NCBI GenBank assembly: GCA_963797005.1
Contig: CAWCOF010000002.1
Coordinates: forward strand, 62,001-126,000
Source: AWTP1-13 sp963797005
GTDB taxonomy: Bacteria > Pseudomonadota > Alphaproteobacteria > Rhizobiales > Hyphomicrobiaceae
Length of the DNA: 64,000 nt
Direction: 5' to 3'
Made by a program: the position numbers and the translations under genes. Position 1 is the first letter of the stretch, and each line of letters starts with the position of its first letter. The notes beneath the pieces were generated by a model. That model was not told where the DNA came from and searched no databases. It was given only the letters and a program-made list of their open reading frames with translations. Positions 46,262 through 57,652 of this stretch are shown piece by piece.

Positions 46262-47623
46262 TCACGAGCGCGCAACGCTGCGACGCGTGTAGAGGGCGAG
46301 GCCGATGCCGGCGAAAATCGGCGCCAGCGCGAGCGCGGACATGAGCCAGGGCGCCCAGATGCCGTAGCTCGACGCCACCAACGCCGCGCCGGTCGCGAAT
46401 GTGGCGCAGAGGTGGAGCTGGAGCGGCTGGGGGGCCGCTGCGATCGCGCGCAGGATGACAAGGCCGAGGACCAGCAGCAGCATGGCGCCGACTGCGCCGG
46501 TCTCGTACCAGACCTGGAGATAGGCGTTGTGGCTGTGCAACGGCGTGACGAGGGGAAAGTCGGTCCCGGGCTCGCGCGGCATGTCCTCGATGTTCTGACG
46601 GTGACGCGCGCGGGGCGTATCGATGCCGACGCCGAGCATTGGCGCGTTGATGATCTCGCTCGCCGTGTGGTTCCAGATGACGATGCGGTGGCGGACGCTA
46701 TGCTCCAGTCCACGCATCAGGTGGAGGCCGCTGTCGTGGGCCAGGTGTGCCAGCGGCGCCGCCAGGAGCGTGGCGACGACCCAGCCTGCGATCAGCAGCC
46801 GCCGAGCCGACAGGGTCGAGACCCGCGCAACACCATAGATCGCAGCCCCAGCGGCAAGGGCCACCTTCGACGTGCCGTGCTCCGACAGCACGATCGCCAT
46901 CGGCGCCATGGCGAGGCCAGCAAGCAGCAGGCGGCGCTGCCAGGTGCTCAACGCGAGCCGGTCGAGCACCAGCAGCGCCGGCCAGAACGTCAGGGCAAGC
47001 GCCAGCATCGAGCGGTTGAGGAGGTAGGACGGCAGCAGCGTCACCCGGCCGCCGGCCATCTGCATGTGAAGCTCTCGGGGTCGGAGCTCGACGAAGCTGG
47101 TGGCCAGCGTGCGACGCAGCCACTGGTCGGTCAGCAGCTCGAAGCATAAGAACGCGGCCCCGATCGCAAACCCCGCCAGAAGCCCGATGCCCATTGCCCG
47201 CAGCGCCGCTGTCGACACGTGCGGCAGGCTTGCAGTCGTGAGGTGAAGCACGCCGATGGCCGCGAGCAGCATGGCGACGCTGAGATAGGCTTCGGTCCGG
47301 CTCAGCGACCACGACGCGTTGAGGAGGAGATAGAGAGCCGTCAGGGCGAGTACCGCCTCCATGGCCGAGACACCTTTCGAGGGCAGCCGGCCCTTGGCGG
47401 CCCAGGTCCAGGCGAGGGGAGCAACCACCGCCAACCCGAGCACGGCGGGTGCCGTCATCGGCACCAACAGGAAGAGCACGACGCCGACCGCGGTCCACAC
47501 CCCGGTGAGGAGCGCCATGCGCCTATCGCGCTCGGCCCCCGGCCATGCGCCAGGCTGCGCGGCAGGCACCGCCCGCCAGGCCTCGCTGCGCAATACGGAC
47601 GAAACCTCGCCGTCCCCGCTCAT
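46262..47623 (-). CDS. O-antigen ligase (Wzy/WaaL-like) polytopic membrane protein
   Basis: The 453-residue protein has about 10 to 12 hydrophobic helices and a long periplasmic loop with the conserved GVGIDTPRARHR and PLHSHNAYLQVWYETG stretches. The SHN-containing part is the signature of the O-antigen ligase/polymerase (Wzy_C) family. It would join or polymerise glycan units at the outer face of the inner membrane. Its start (ATG 47623) overlaps the epimerase stop (ATGA), so they are coupled. Confidence 0.88.
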   Translation of the reverse strand: MSGDGEVSSVLRSEAWRAVPAAQPGAWPGAERDRRMALLTGVWTAVGVVLFLLVPMTAPAVLGLAVVAPLAWTWAAKGRLPSKGVSAMEAVLALTALYLLLNASWSLSRTEAYLSVAMLLAAIGVLHLTTASLPHVSTAALRAMGIGLLAGFAIGAAFLCFELLTDQWLRRTLATSFVELRPRELHMQMAGGRVTLLPSYLLNRSMLALALTFWPALLVLDRLALSTWQRRLLLAGLAMAPMAIVLSEHGTSKVALAAGAAIYGVARVSTLSARRLLIAGWVVATLLAAPLAHLAHDSGLHLMRGLEHSVRHRIVIWNHTASEIINAPMLGVGIDTPRARHRQNIEDMPREPGTDFPLVTPLHSHNAYLQVWYETGAVGAMLLLVLGLVILRAIAAAPQPLQLHLCATFATGAALVASSYGIWAPWLMSALALAPIFAGIGLALYTRRSVARS

Positions 47624-48624
47624 GCCGCCTCGCTTACCCGGAGCGGCGCCGGCTGCTCTCGCCCCTTCTCGGCGGCATAGCCGACAGCCATCTCGGCCAG
47701 CGCCGTTCGCGTGTCCCTGACGGGCTGCCACTGAAAGCTGCGGCAGAAATGGGTATCGGATAGCTCCAGCGAGCCCAGGAGGCGGCGCGCGAGCGGACCG
47801 AGCGCCGGGATTCGCCGCACCGTGCCCGTGCCCAGCGGCGTCGGCGAGAAAAGCCGAGCCGGCCGGCGCAGCGCGTGCCGCAGCGTCGCCACCATGTCCG
47901 TCGTGCTGAGCGGCGGGCCGTCGTGGATATGGAACACGCCGCTGGGGCCGCTGCGGAAGGGACGAAGGATGGCGGCGCAGGCACTGGCCAGATTGCGCGT
48001 GCACAGCACGCTGCGGCGATTGGCGAGCCCGCCCAGCGGCAGCGGCAGCGGCGAGTCGACATGAGCCAACAGTCGCCGCATGCTGCCGCCTGCACCGGGA
48101 CCGTAGATCACCGGCGTGCGCAGGATGACGCAGCGCGTGTCCGAGCCCAGGAAGATGCGCGCAATCCTGTCCTCGAGGCACAGCTTACTCCGGCCATAGA
48201 GCGTTGTGCTTCTGGGCTCGGACGCCTCGACGAGCACCCGCGTGTCTTCCTCGTCGCTCAGGGCCTTGATCGAGCTCATGTAGACGAAAAGAGGAACGCG
48301 CGCGGTCCTGGCTGCCTCGGCCAGTTGCACGGACTGTTCGATGAGCCGGTCGGATTCGGCCAAGTCGTACGCGTATCGGTGCCGCTGCAGGATCGACAGG
48401 CCATCGGCCAGGTGCACGACGGCGTCGGCCGTCGCCAGGTGCCGGCGGAAGCCGGGGGTCGCGAGAAGGTCGGCGAAATGGCCGGTGAGCACGCGCCTTG
48501 TACGCGGGAGATCGATGGCCGTCCGGGACACGACCGACACGTCGACTCTCGCGCGGCCGGCGGCGAGATGCTCGATGATGGCACGGCCGACCGAGCCCGT
48601 TCCGCCCAGGATCATGAGATGCAT
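47620..48624 (-). CDS. NAD-dependent epimerase/dehydratase (extended SDR)
   Basis: The 334-residue protein has the Rossmann motif GGTGSVGRA (about residues 7-15), the catalytic serine (SSIKALS) and YGRSK (Tyr and Lys), and IYGPGAGGSMRRLLA in the substrate domain. It belongs to the nucleotide-sugar epimerase/4,6-dehydratase group. The exact sugar is unclear. The ATG at 48624 lacks a strong ribosome-binding site. It is coupled to the ligase gene and faces the divergent WecA-like gene. Confidence 0.88.
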   Translation of the reverse strand: MHLMILGGTGSVGRAIIEHLAAGRARVDVSVVSRTAIDLPRTRRVLTGHFADLLATPGFRRHLATADAVVHLADGLSILQRHRYAYDLAESDRLIEQSVQLAEAARTARVPLFVYMSSIKALSDEEDTRVLVEASEPRSTTLYGRSKLCLEDRIARIFLGSDTRCVILRTPVIYGPGAGGSMRRLLAHVDSPLPLPLGGLANRRSVLCTRNLASACAAILRPFRSGPSGVFHIHDGPPLSTTDMVATLRHALRRPARLFSPTPLGTGTVRRIPALGPLARRLLGSLELSDTHFCRSFQWQPVRDTRTALAEMAVGYAAEKGREQPAPLRVSEAA

Positions 48625-48878
48625 GGTTGTGTGGCCCAAGCGCTTAAAGCCGATGAAGCGAGCCCAATGGCCTCCTATGCCATGCGTCCCCTCCGCGCCT
48701 TGACCGTCGATCGCCAAATCCACAGCGCATGAAGGTCACCTAGCGGATAGTGAAGTCGCCGCACCCTGAAAGTGCGCGAGGTGCCGGCCTCCGTCTGCTG
48801 GGCGGCGGCTGGCCTTCGCCGGTTGCGCGCCGCAAGATGCCCTTGTCGAATCCCAACGCGAGCGAAAGCACAGGCCAC

Positions 48879-49880
48879 ATGGCGCAGGACTTGGCCAACA
48901 TCGCAGCGCTGGCCGCCTCGGCCGGCCTGCTGGGTTGGCTGCTGACGGGGCTCTACCGCCGCTCGATGGTTGCCAACGGGCGGCTCGAGGCACCCAACGA
49001 GCGCAGCATGCACGTCGCCCCTGTTCCGGTTGGCGCCGGTGTCGCCATCGTTGCGGTCGCCCTGTGCCTGTGGCCGCTCTCGCAGGGATTTGCCGTGCCC
49101 GGCCGTAGCATCATACTGGCAACGGCGCTGGCCGGGCTTGCTGCCCTGTCGTGGGCGGACGACCGCCGCGGCCTGTCACCGGTGGTGCGGCTGTCGGCGC
49201 AAGTCTTGGCGGTCTCTATCCTGCTTACATCGGTGGACCCTCAATTGCGGGCGCTGCCGGCGCTGCCGTTGGCGTTCGAACGCTTCCTGCTGGCTCTCGC
49301 CTGGCTGTGGTTCATCAACCTTTTCAATTTCATGGACGGCATCGACGGCCTCGCCGGCAGCGAGGGTGTCGCAATTGCGGTCGGCTATCTCGCCGTTGCC
49401 GCGCTTGCCGGTCTCGGAGGCCCGCTGCGCGAGCTGACGCTGATCATCGCCGCCGCCACCACCGGCTATCTCATCTGGAACTGGCCCCCGGCACGCGTGT
49501 TCATGGGGGACGCCGGATCGATCCCGCTGGGGTTCCTGTTCGGCTGGCTGATGATCGACCTGGCCCTCCACGGGCATTGGCCCGCGGCCGTGATCCTGCC
49601 GCTCTACTTCGCCGCGGACGCGACGCTGACCCTGGTGAAGCGCGTGCGCGCCGGGCGAAAGCCGTGGGAGGCGCATCGAGAGCATTTCTATCAGCGCGCC
49701 GTGCTCGGCGGAGCCACGCCCGCCGGCGTCGTGTTACGCGTCGGCGCGGTGAACGCCGCCCTGCTGGTGCTGGCGTTGCTGTCCCTGTGGTATCCGCTGC
49801 TCGCGCTCGCCGGCGCGGCGGCGGCGGTGACGGCTCTGCTCATCGAGCTGGAAGGTCTGGCGAGCCGGCGGGCGTCATGA
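48879..49880 (+). CDS. WecA-like polyprenyl-phosphate sugar-1-phosphate transferase
   Basis: The 333-residue integral membrane protein has about 9 to 11 helices and the family motifs: WADD (about residues 92-95), NFMDGIDGLAG (150-160) and FMGDAGSIPLG (208-218), which bind Mg and the uridine-diphospho-sugar. It attaches the first sugar phosphate to undecaprenyl phosphate to begin glycan assembly on a lipid carrier. The closing HREHFYQR motif matches the last cytosolic loop. The ATG at 48879 was chosen; an in-frame ATG at 48837 is possible. It is divergent from the epimerase gene and overlaps the GT4 gene end by 6 bp. Confidence 0.93.
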   Translation: MAQDLANIAALAASAGLLGWLLTGLYRRSMVANGRLEAPNERSMHVAPVPVGAGVAIVAVALCLWPLSQGFAVPGRSIILATALAGLAALSWADDRRGLSPVVRLSAQVLAVSILLTSVDPQLRALPALPLAFERFLLALAWLWFINLFNFMDGIDGLAGSEGVAIAVGYLAVAALAGLGGPLRELTLIIAAATTGYLIWNWPPARVFMGDAGSIPLGFLFGWLMIDLALHGHWPAAVILPLYFAADATLTLVKRVRAGRKPWEAHREHFYQRAVLGGATPAGVVLRVGAVNAALLVLALLSLWYPLLALAGAAAAVTALLIELEGLASRRAS

Positions 49881-51080
49881 GCGCCGGTCAGGCCCGAGCA
49901 GCGACTGGTAGGCCGCCCGCAGGGACTGCTTGACCTGCGCCTCCGTGAAGCCGTGCAGAAGGCGCAGGCGCGCCGCCTCTCCCATGCGCTGGCGCAACTC
50001 GGGATCGCGCGCCAGCACCTGCAGCGCGTCGGCCAGCGCCACGGGGTCGTTGGGCGGCACCACGAAGCCCTCGACGCCGTCGCGCACGAAGTGCCGGCAG
50101 CCGGACACGTTGGTCACCACCAGCGGCCGCGCGCAGGCCGCCGCCTCGAGCAGAGCCCGCGGCATGCCTTCGCCGCGCGAGGGCAGGACGAAGATGTCCG
50201 CCCGCCGCCAGACCTCGCGGATGTCGGCGACGTGGCCCTGCCAGCGCGTGCCGCTGAGCTCGCACCACGTCTTGAGGGTGTCCGGCTGGATGGCATCGGG
50301 CGTGCCGGCGTCGCTCTCTCCGCACAGCTCGAGCTCCAGCTTCTCGTTCCGCCCGGCGAGCCGGTCGAACGCCGCCATCAGGGTGTCGATGCCCTTGGCG
50401 CGGATCATGCGGCCCACGTAGGCGGCGATAGGCACCGCGTTCTCCGGCGGCGGCAGCGCCGGAAACGCCTCCGGGTCGACGCCCGCCCCGCCGAGCAAGG
50501 CAAAGCGCGCGCCGGGAGATGCCCCCGCCGCGCGCAGGGCCGCAAGGTTATCGGGGTTCTCGACCAGCAGGTACGAGGAGGGCTTGCGCAGCAGCGATGC
50601 GATCAGGCGCAGCGCCGTTCTGCGATAGAGCCGCATCAGGGGCGAGGTTGCGACCGCCAACAGCCCGAGCCCGGTCATGTGCAGGATGGCGTGCTCGACG
50701 GGCACGAGCCGCAGCGCGATGGCGCCGAGCACCATCGGCTTCATGGCGACCAGATGCACCGCGTCGGGGTTCTCGGCTTCCAGGATGCGGGCGAGCACCC
50801 AGGCGGAGAGCGCGATCCGCACCGGATTGCGCGATGGCCGGCGGTAGTCGAATTCGACGACGCGCGCGCCCAGTGCCTCGATCTCGCCCGTGCGCCCCGA
50901 GGAGCGCGTGACCACCACCACCTCGCGTGCGATCTCCCTCAGCACGGCGACCAGGGGCTGGAAGTGAGAGAGGACGAACCAATCCTCGGTGACGAGCAGC
51001 AGGATCCGGCCGACGCGCGGGGAGCGCGCCTCCTCGATCGCCGCGGGGCGCTCGACGACGGGATCGGGGCCGATGAGCAA
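49875..51080 (-). CDS. Glycosyltransferase family 4 protein
   Basis: The protein of about 400 residues has a GT-B fold: an N-terminal domain opening with GRILLLVTEDWFVLSHFQPL, and a C-terminal domain with AYVGRMIRAKGIDTLM, VLPSRGEGMPRALLEAAAC (the EX7E nucleotide-sugar-binding motif) and GFVVPPNDPVALADAL. The start is uncertain: TTG at 51080 has GGAAGG 7 nt upstream, while a longer frame begins at ATG 51176 without one. It would add sugars to the lipid-linked intermediate begun by the WecA-like enzyme. Confidence 0.9.
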   Translation of the reverse strand: MLIGPDPVVERPAAIEEARSPRVGRILLLVTEDWFVLSHFQPLVAVLREIAREVVVVTRSSGRTGEIEALGARVVEFDYRRPSRNPVRIALSAWVLARILEAENPDAVHLVAMKPMVLGAIALRLVPVEHAILHMTGLGLLAVATSPLMRLYRRTALRLIASLLRKPSSYLLVENPDNLAALRAAGASPGARFALLGGAGVDPEAFPALPPPENAVPIAAYVGRMIRAKGIDTLMAAFDRLAGRNEKLELELCGESDAGTPDAIQPDTLKTWCELSGTRWQGHVADIREVWRRADIFVLPSRGEGMPRALLEAAACARPLVVTNVSGCRHFVRDGVEGFVVPPNDPVALADALQVLARDPELRQRMGEAARLRLLHGFTEAQVKQSLRAAYQSLLGPDRRS

Positions 51081-51322
51081 GGAGTCGCCTTCCAGCGAAA
51101 GGAGCAGATGCGTCGGATAGCGAAAAGGGTACCCCCGCTCCAGGTGGCGAGCACGGACGCGGCCGGTATTCCACATGAAATTGGCGGGGCAGGGCGGCGT
51201 GCACCCTCAGAGGCGGAAATTCGCAACGCTGTCCTGCAGATTGCGAAGGACAGCTGACCGGCGCGAGGCTGAGCGGGCGGTGCGCAGTGCCGCGCAGCAC
51301 GATGGTGCGAGGCGCGCTCCGG

Positions 51323-52057
51323 TCAGTAGCGGTAGAGCCGGTTCGCGACCTGCAGCGCCTCGATCTCGAACAGCTCCAGGGCAAACTTCTGGGCCAGCAT
51401 CACGTCGCCCGCCACGAGGCCGCCGCGGGGGAAGAAGCACCATCCGCACACGCGCCTGCCGTTCTTGTCGAGCTGGTCGATATTCATCGAGGAGCCCTGA
51501 TGGATGCGGTAGCGCTTGCCGGTCTTGCCGCCGACCACGTCGAAATGCCTGTGTTTCGCATACTGCTGTCGTTGCGTCGGGCTCAAGCTCTCCTCGAGCA
51601 GCTTGGCGCCGCGTTTCGCCGCCTTGCTCTCGTCGATGTCGAGCGTGTTGCGGCGGACGAAGCCCATCATGCGCGCCAGCCGGTTCAGCCGGCTGGGGGA
51701 CGGTTCCTCGCGAACGCGCTGCATCCGGCCGGTGACCAGGGCCCACTGCTCGCGAAAGGCGATCTCGGCCACGTGCATCTCGAGCATGCGCGCGTACAAC
51801 TGCTGGCCTTCGCGCAGGAGTGCGCGGCGAAGGGTCTCGACGTCCGAAATGAGGTGCTGCTCGCAATAGGCCCGCAGCTCGGTCGGATGCAGGGCGGCCC
51901 ACGCGCGGTAGCCGTTGGCAAATACAGCCCCCAGCCGCGGCCCGAAGCGGTCGCCCGCCCTCAGGATGATGATCTCGGTAAGGGCGCCCGCGTCTCGTCC
52001 GTGCTCTCTGAGGGCCCTGCGAAAGAGGGCCCTCAGTATCTCCGCCATTCGCTCCAT
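51323..52057 (-). CDS. Hypothetical protein A of a two-gene module
   Basis: The 244-residue protein has an N-terminal helical region (about residues 1-150) and a conserved-looking C-terminal domain: YAKHRHFDVVGGKTGKRYRI, then SSMNIDQLDKNGRRVCGWCF, then VAGDVMLAQKFALELFEIE. The GKTGKRYRI and basic character suggest nucleic-acid or phosphate contact, but no family is recognised. The start is uncertain (ATG 52057, or TTG 52072 overlapping the upstream stop). It is directly downstream of the 74-residue gene, so the two form a compact operon. Confidence 0.6.
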   Translation of the reverse strand: MERMAEILRALFRRALREHGRDAGALTEIIILRAGDRFGPRLGAVFANGYRAWAALHPTELRAYCEQHLISDVETLRRALLREGQQLYARMLEMHVAEIAFREQWALVTGRMQRVREEPSPSRLNRLARMMGFVRRNTLDIDESKAAKRGAKLLEESLSPTQRQQYAKHRHFDVVGGKTGKRYRIHQGSSMNIDQLDKNGRRVCGWCFFPRGGLVAGDVMLAQKFALELFEIEALQVANRLYRY

Positions 52058-52068
52058 CAACCGCCCTA

Positions 52069-52293
52069 TCAACCGCCTTGCAGCTGCGGGATGAACAGGG
52101 TCTGCTCGACGTTCGGGTCGAATTTCTCGACAAGCTTGCCGGGGCCGCCGTCCTTGCCGAGCGCAACGGCGCGGAAACCCTTGCCCGTCAGCTCGCGAAA
52201 ACGCTCTTCCGCTTGCCTGAGGGCCTTGGGGTCGCCGGCATTGAACTCGTGGCGCGTGTCGCCGGAGCGATCCATTACGATATGAACACTCAT
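52069..52293 (-). CDS. Hypothetical protein B of a two-gene module
   Basis: A 74-residue soluble protein (MSVHIVMDRSGDTRHEF opening, LTGKGFRAVALGKDGGPGK in the middle, QTLFIPQLQGG at the end). The end is glycine-rich and could form a tail. The ATG at 52293 has AAGGAAGGAG upstream, a strong site. Its TGA stop lies at or next to the start of protein A. The family is unrecognised. Presence as a tight pair suggests a complex or a regulator-effector pair. Confidence 0.65.
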   Translation of the reverse strand: MSVHIVMDRSGDTRHEFNAGDPKALRQAEERFRELTGKGFRAVALGKDGGPGKLVEKFDPNVEQTLFIPQLQGG

Positions 52294-52438
52294 GAGTACG
52301 CTCCTTCCTTACTGCGAAGGAGGCAGCCTACAGCGGGCGATGAGCGTTTGACAATGATGCCCGGTTTCAGTGCGTTGTGCTCAGGCTGACCTCAATAACG
52401 CGCACACGCGCCTGCGCCTGCTGGCAGCTCGAGGCGCG

Positions 52439-52589
52439 TTAGAGCAAGATCGTTTCTGATCGAAGCCCTTTGCTTCGATCATGGAACGTGAATCTTGCTC
52501 TCAACATATTGAATAGAGCAGGATTCACGCTTCGGCCGAAACGTCGCCATCGAGGCAAGGCGATGCCATCCGAAGCGATCCTGCTCTAG
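52439..52589. repeat. CTAGAGC-ended ~150-bp dispersed repeat, complete copy B
   Basis: Shares nearly its whole length with the copy at 38404-38554 (for example GCAAGATCGTTTCTGATCGA and GCTTCGGCCGAAACGTCGCC). The left end reads TTAGAGC and the right end GCTCTAG. It is one of three repeats in the 504-bp gap between the two-gene module and the coxM-like gene; the rest of the gap holds no gene. Confidence 0.88.
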
Positions 52590-52632
52590 CTGCCATGCGC
52601 GGACAGCACGGATGCAATGCGCGTGCGCCGAC

Positions 52633-52713
52633 GCTAGTGTGATGATCGAGAAGTCCGTCACATCGCGTGATGCCAGGTTCGGGAGCGGACTTCTCGATCT
52701 GAATCACACTAGC
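52633..52713. repeat. Long perfect-armed hairpin repeat 1 (GCTAGTGTGAT ends)
   Basis: GCTAGTGTGAT ... ATCACACTAGC ends enclose a second matched pair GATCGAGAAGTCCG / CGGACTTCTCGATC, giving about 25 paired bases in an 81-bp hairpin. The loop contains GTGATGCCAGGTTCGGGAG. The layout parallels the next hairpin. No coding content. Confidence 0.8.
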
Positions 52714-52725
52714 ATTATGATGTTT

Positions 52726-52801
52726 CTAGTGTCCTTCAGATCGCGAAATTCGTGACCTGGTTCGCGGCATAGGGAGACGAATTTCGCGATCAGGACACTA
52801 G
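52726..52801. repeat. Long hairpin repeat 2 (CTAGTGTCCT ends)
   Basis: CTAGTGTCCT ... AGGACACTAG ends with an inner pair GATCGCGAAATTCGT / ACGAATTTCGCGATC, a 76-bp hairpin. Like hairpin 1 its loop contains a GTGACCTGGTTCGCGGCAT-type segment, so the two are probably one family. Its right CTAG contains the TAG stop of the coxM-like gene (CTA at 52798-52800). Confidence 0.8.
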
Positions 52802-53595
52802 CCGGCCTTGGTGACGGCCCGCCGGGCGAGCACCCCGACGAGATGGGCGCGATAGGCGGCGTCGGCGTGGATATCGCTCATCATGTCACCGGCGCTGACG
52901 GAGATCCCGGCGAGCGACTGCGCCGACCAGCCCTTGCCGAGCGCGGCCTCCATGGCCGGCACCCGGAACACGCCGTTGCTGCCAGCGCCCGTCACCGCGA
53001 CGCGCGCGCCGCTTCCCGTTTGTGCGACCGCGACACCGACGAGCGCGTAGCGTGAGGCTGGATTGTGGAACTTGACGTAGGCGAACTTGGACGGGATGGG
53101 GAAGGAGATGCGGGTGATGATCTCCCCCTCCTGCAGGGCGGTCGTGAACAGGCCCTTGAAGTAGTCGTCGGCCTTGATCTCGCGCCGGTTGGTGCCGATC
53201 GTGGCGGCAAGCGCCGACAGCGCCGCCGGGTAGTCGGCCGCGGGGTCGTTGTTGGCGACGGACCCGCCGATGGTGCCGCGGCTCCTCACATGCGGGTCGC
53301 CGATCGCATCGGCAACCTCGCACAGGCCCGCAATCGCACCCCGCACCACGGACGAGGTCGCCACCTCCTCGTGCGTGGTCATGGCGCCGATGACGAGCGC
53401 GCTGCCCTTCTTGTCGATACCCTTGAGCTCGGCTACGCGCGACAGGTCGACGATGACCTTGGGGCTCGCCAGCCGCAGCTTCATCGTTGGGATGAGGGTG
53501 TGGCCGCCGGCGAGCAACTTGGCGTCCTTGGCCGATCCCAGGAGCTTGGCCGCCTCGGCCACCGACTGCGGACGATGATAGTCGAACGCGTACAT
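52798..53595 (-). CDS. FAD-binding medium subunit of a molybdenum hydroxylase (CoxM-like)
   Basis: The 265-residue protein has the flavin motifs AGGHT (about 29-33) and TIGGSVANND (about 108-117), and LARRAV near the C-terminus, as in CoxM/CutM of the CO dehydrogenase/xanthine dehydrogenase family. It passes electrons from the Mo and Fe-S centres through FAD. It is the third gene in the order coxS - coxL - coxM on the minus strand. Its TAG stop lies within the CTAG terminus of the hairpin repeat at 52726-52801. Confidence 0.92.
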   Translation of the reverse strand: MYAFDYHRPQSVAEAAKLLGSAKDAKLLAGGHTLIPTMKLRLASPKVIVDLSRVAELKGIDKKGSALVIGAMTTHEEVATSSVVRGAIAGLCEVADAIGDPHVRSRGTIGGSVANNDPAADYPAALSALAATIGTNRREIKADDYFKGLFTTALQEGEIITRISFPIPSKFAYVKFHNPASRYALVGVAVAQTGSGARVAVTGAGSNGVFRVPAMEAALGKGWSAQSLAGISVSAGDMMSDIHADAAYRAHLVGVLARRAVTKAG

Positions 53596-53606
53596 GGGGG
53601 CTCTCC

Positions 53607-55976
<2,370 letters not shown>

Positions 55977-56033
55977 GGGCTTTCTCCCTACGTTCTGTTG
56001 ACCGACTGTTCTGGCTTTACTTGCTACGACCCC

Positions 56034-56104
56034 AGCCCTGAGCCTGTCGAAGGGCGGCTGGTTATGCGGCCCGCTCGTGGTTCGACAAGCTCACCACGAG
56101 GATC
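56034..56104. repeat. CCCTGAGCCTGTCGAAGGGCG dispersed repeat, copy 2
   Basis: Contains AGCCCTGAGCCTGTCGAAGG and, about 28 bp later, TGGTTCGACAAGCTCACCAC GAGG, the same layout as 31722-31820. It lies just after the coxL-like gene start and before coxS, inside the molybdenum hydroxylase operon. Confidence 0.82.
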
Positions 56105-56107
56105 AAC

Positions 56108-56581
<474 letters not shown>

Positions 56582-56848
56582 GGCCCACGTGCACGGTGCC
56601 GCCGCCGGACTGCGCGGATGATCCGGCGCCGGGGGCGGCAGCCGTCTCGGCTTTCTTGCGGAAGAACATTGGGGCGCCTCCTCCATGGCCGGCTTGAAAT
56701 GCGCCGGCTGATCGGGCGGGCGAAGCGTCGCCGACGCCTCCCCGCCGTCTTTTGATTTATTCCAGTTCAATTAGGCCACAGAGCGGCGCCGCACGCAATC
56801 GCGGTTCAAGTTTCGGGCGGGTAGAAGCGACGAGTGAAGCTTCCACCT

Positions 56849-56944
56849 CGCCCTGAGCCTGTCGAAGGGCGGTGAGTGGCACCCGTGGTGGCCTCGCGGT
56901 CCGACCCTCGGACAAGCGCGAGGGCAGGCAGGCTCACCACGAGG
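56849..56944. repeat. CCCTGAGCCTGTCGAAGGGCG dispersed repeat, copy 3
   Basis: CGCCCTGAGCCTGTCGAAGGG, then GGTCCGACCCTCGGACAAGC and GGCTCACCACGAGG, parallel to the copies at 31722 and 56034, with a longer spacer here. It lies between coxS and the cupin gene; the rest of the gap is non-coding. Confidence 0.8.
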
Positions 56945-56971
56945 CGTGTCGGTCGGACGCCGTAAGGGGCC

Positions 56972-57400
56972 TTACCGCTGGCCCGCTTCGGTGAAGAACT
57001 TCTCCCCGTAGGCGAAGCGGTTGGGCTTGAGGAAGAAACCGAGGATCAGGGCGCCGTTGGGTGCGGTGGCCTCGTGCTGGTTGCCGGCGGGGCGCCAGCA
57101 GAACTGCCCAGGGCCGCACACGCCTTCGTGATCCTCGAGCGTGCCCTCCATGACATAGGTCTGCTCCAGCGCCGTGTGCTCGTGCAGCGGCACCACCGCG
57201 CCGGGCGCCAGCTTGAAAAGCGCGGTCGTGCGGCCCTCGTCGTCGGAATAGAGCACCTTGATCTGGATGCCCGGGAACTTGGTCGGCTCCCAAGGCATAT
57301 TGGGCACGTCCAGGAAGCGTGTGGCGAGCGCGGGATCGGTGTTGAGCTGGATGTCGCCGTGCACGACGTTGCGGGCGGGTTTGGCGGATTGCTGGGCCAT
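56972..57400 (-). CDS. Cupin domain protein
   Basis: The 142-residue protein has the metal-binding cupin motif APGAVVPLHEHTALEQTYVMEG (by position about residues 66-87) and GQFCWRPAGNQHEATAPNGA for the second motif. These match the ChrR/anti-ECF-sigma-like cupins and small metal-dependent enzymes. The His pair in HEH and Glu in ALEQ would bind metal. The ATG at 57400 has AGGAG 8 nt upstream. It lies upstream of the coxSLM-type genes on the same strand, but a functional link is not shown. Confidence 0.87.
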   Translation of the reverse strand: MAQQSAKPARNVVHGDIQLNTDPALATRFLDVPNMPWEPTKFPGIQIKVLYSDDEGRTTALFKLAPGAVVPLHEHTALEQTYVMEGTLEDHEGVCGPGQFCWRPAGNQHEATAPNGALILGFFLKPNRFAYGEKFFTEAGQR

Positions 57401-57652
57401 GGGCGGTCTCCTCGCATGTTGCGCCGTTGTGCGGCGCTTGTCGCCCATGAGAGTGCCTGCCGCGGGCATCGACGGCAAGCCCGATGGCGCCTGAATTGCG
57501 ACGGTACGGCCCGCGGCAAGGGCTGGTGCCCGCCTTCGCGACATGCAGGATGGGAAGCGAGCCTTATCCGGGGAGCCCCGGCATGTAGACTTGGGTCCTG
57601 CTCGCCTGCGCCGGGCTGGCCTTTGTCTGGCGTTGGTTGGAAGGGAGGACAC

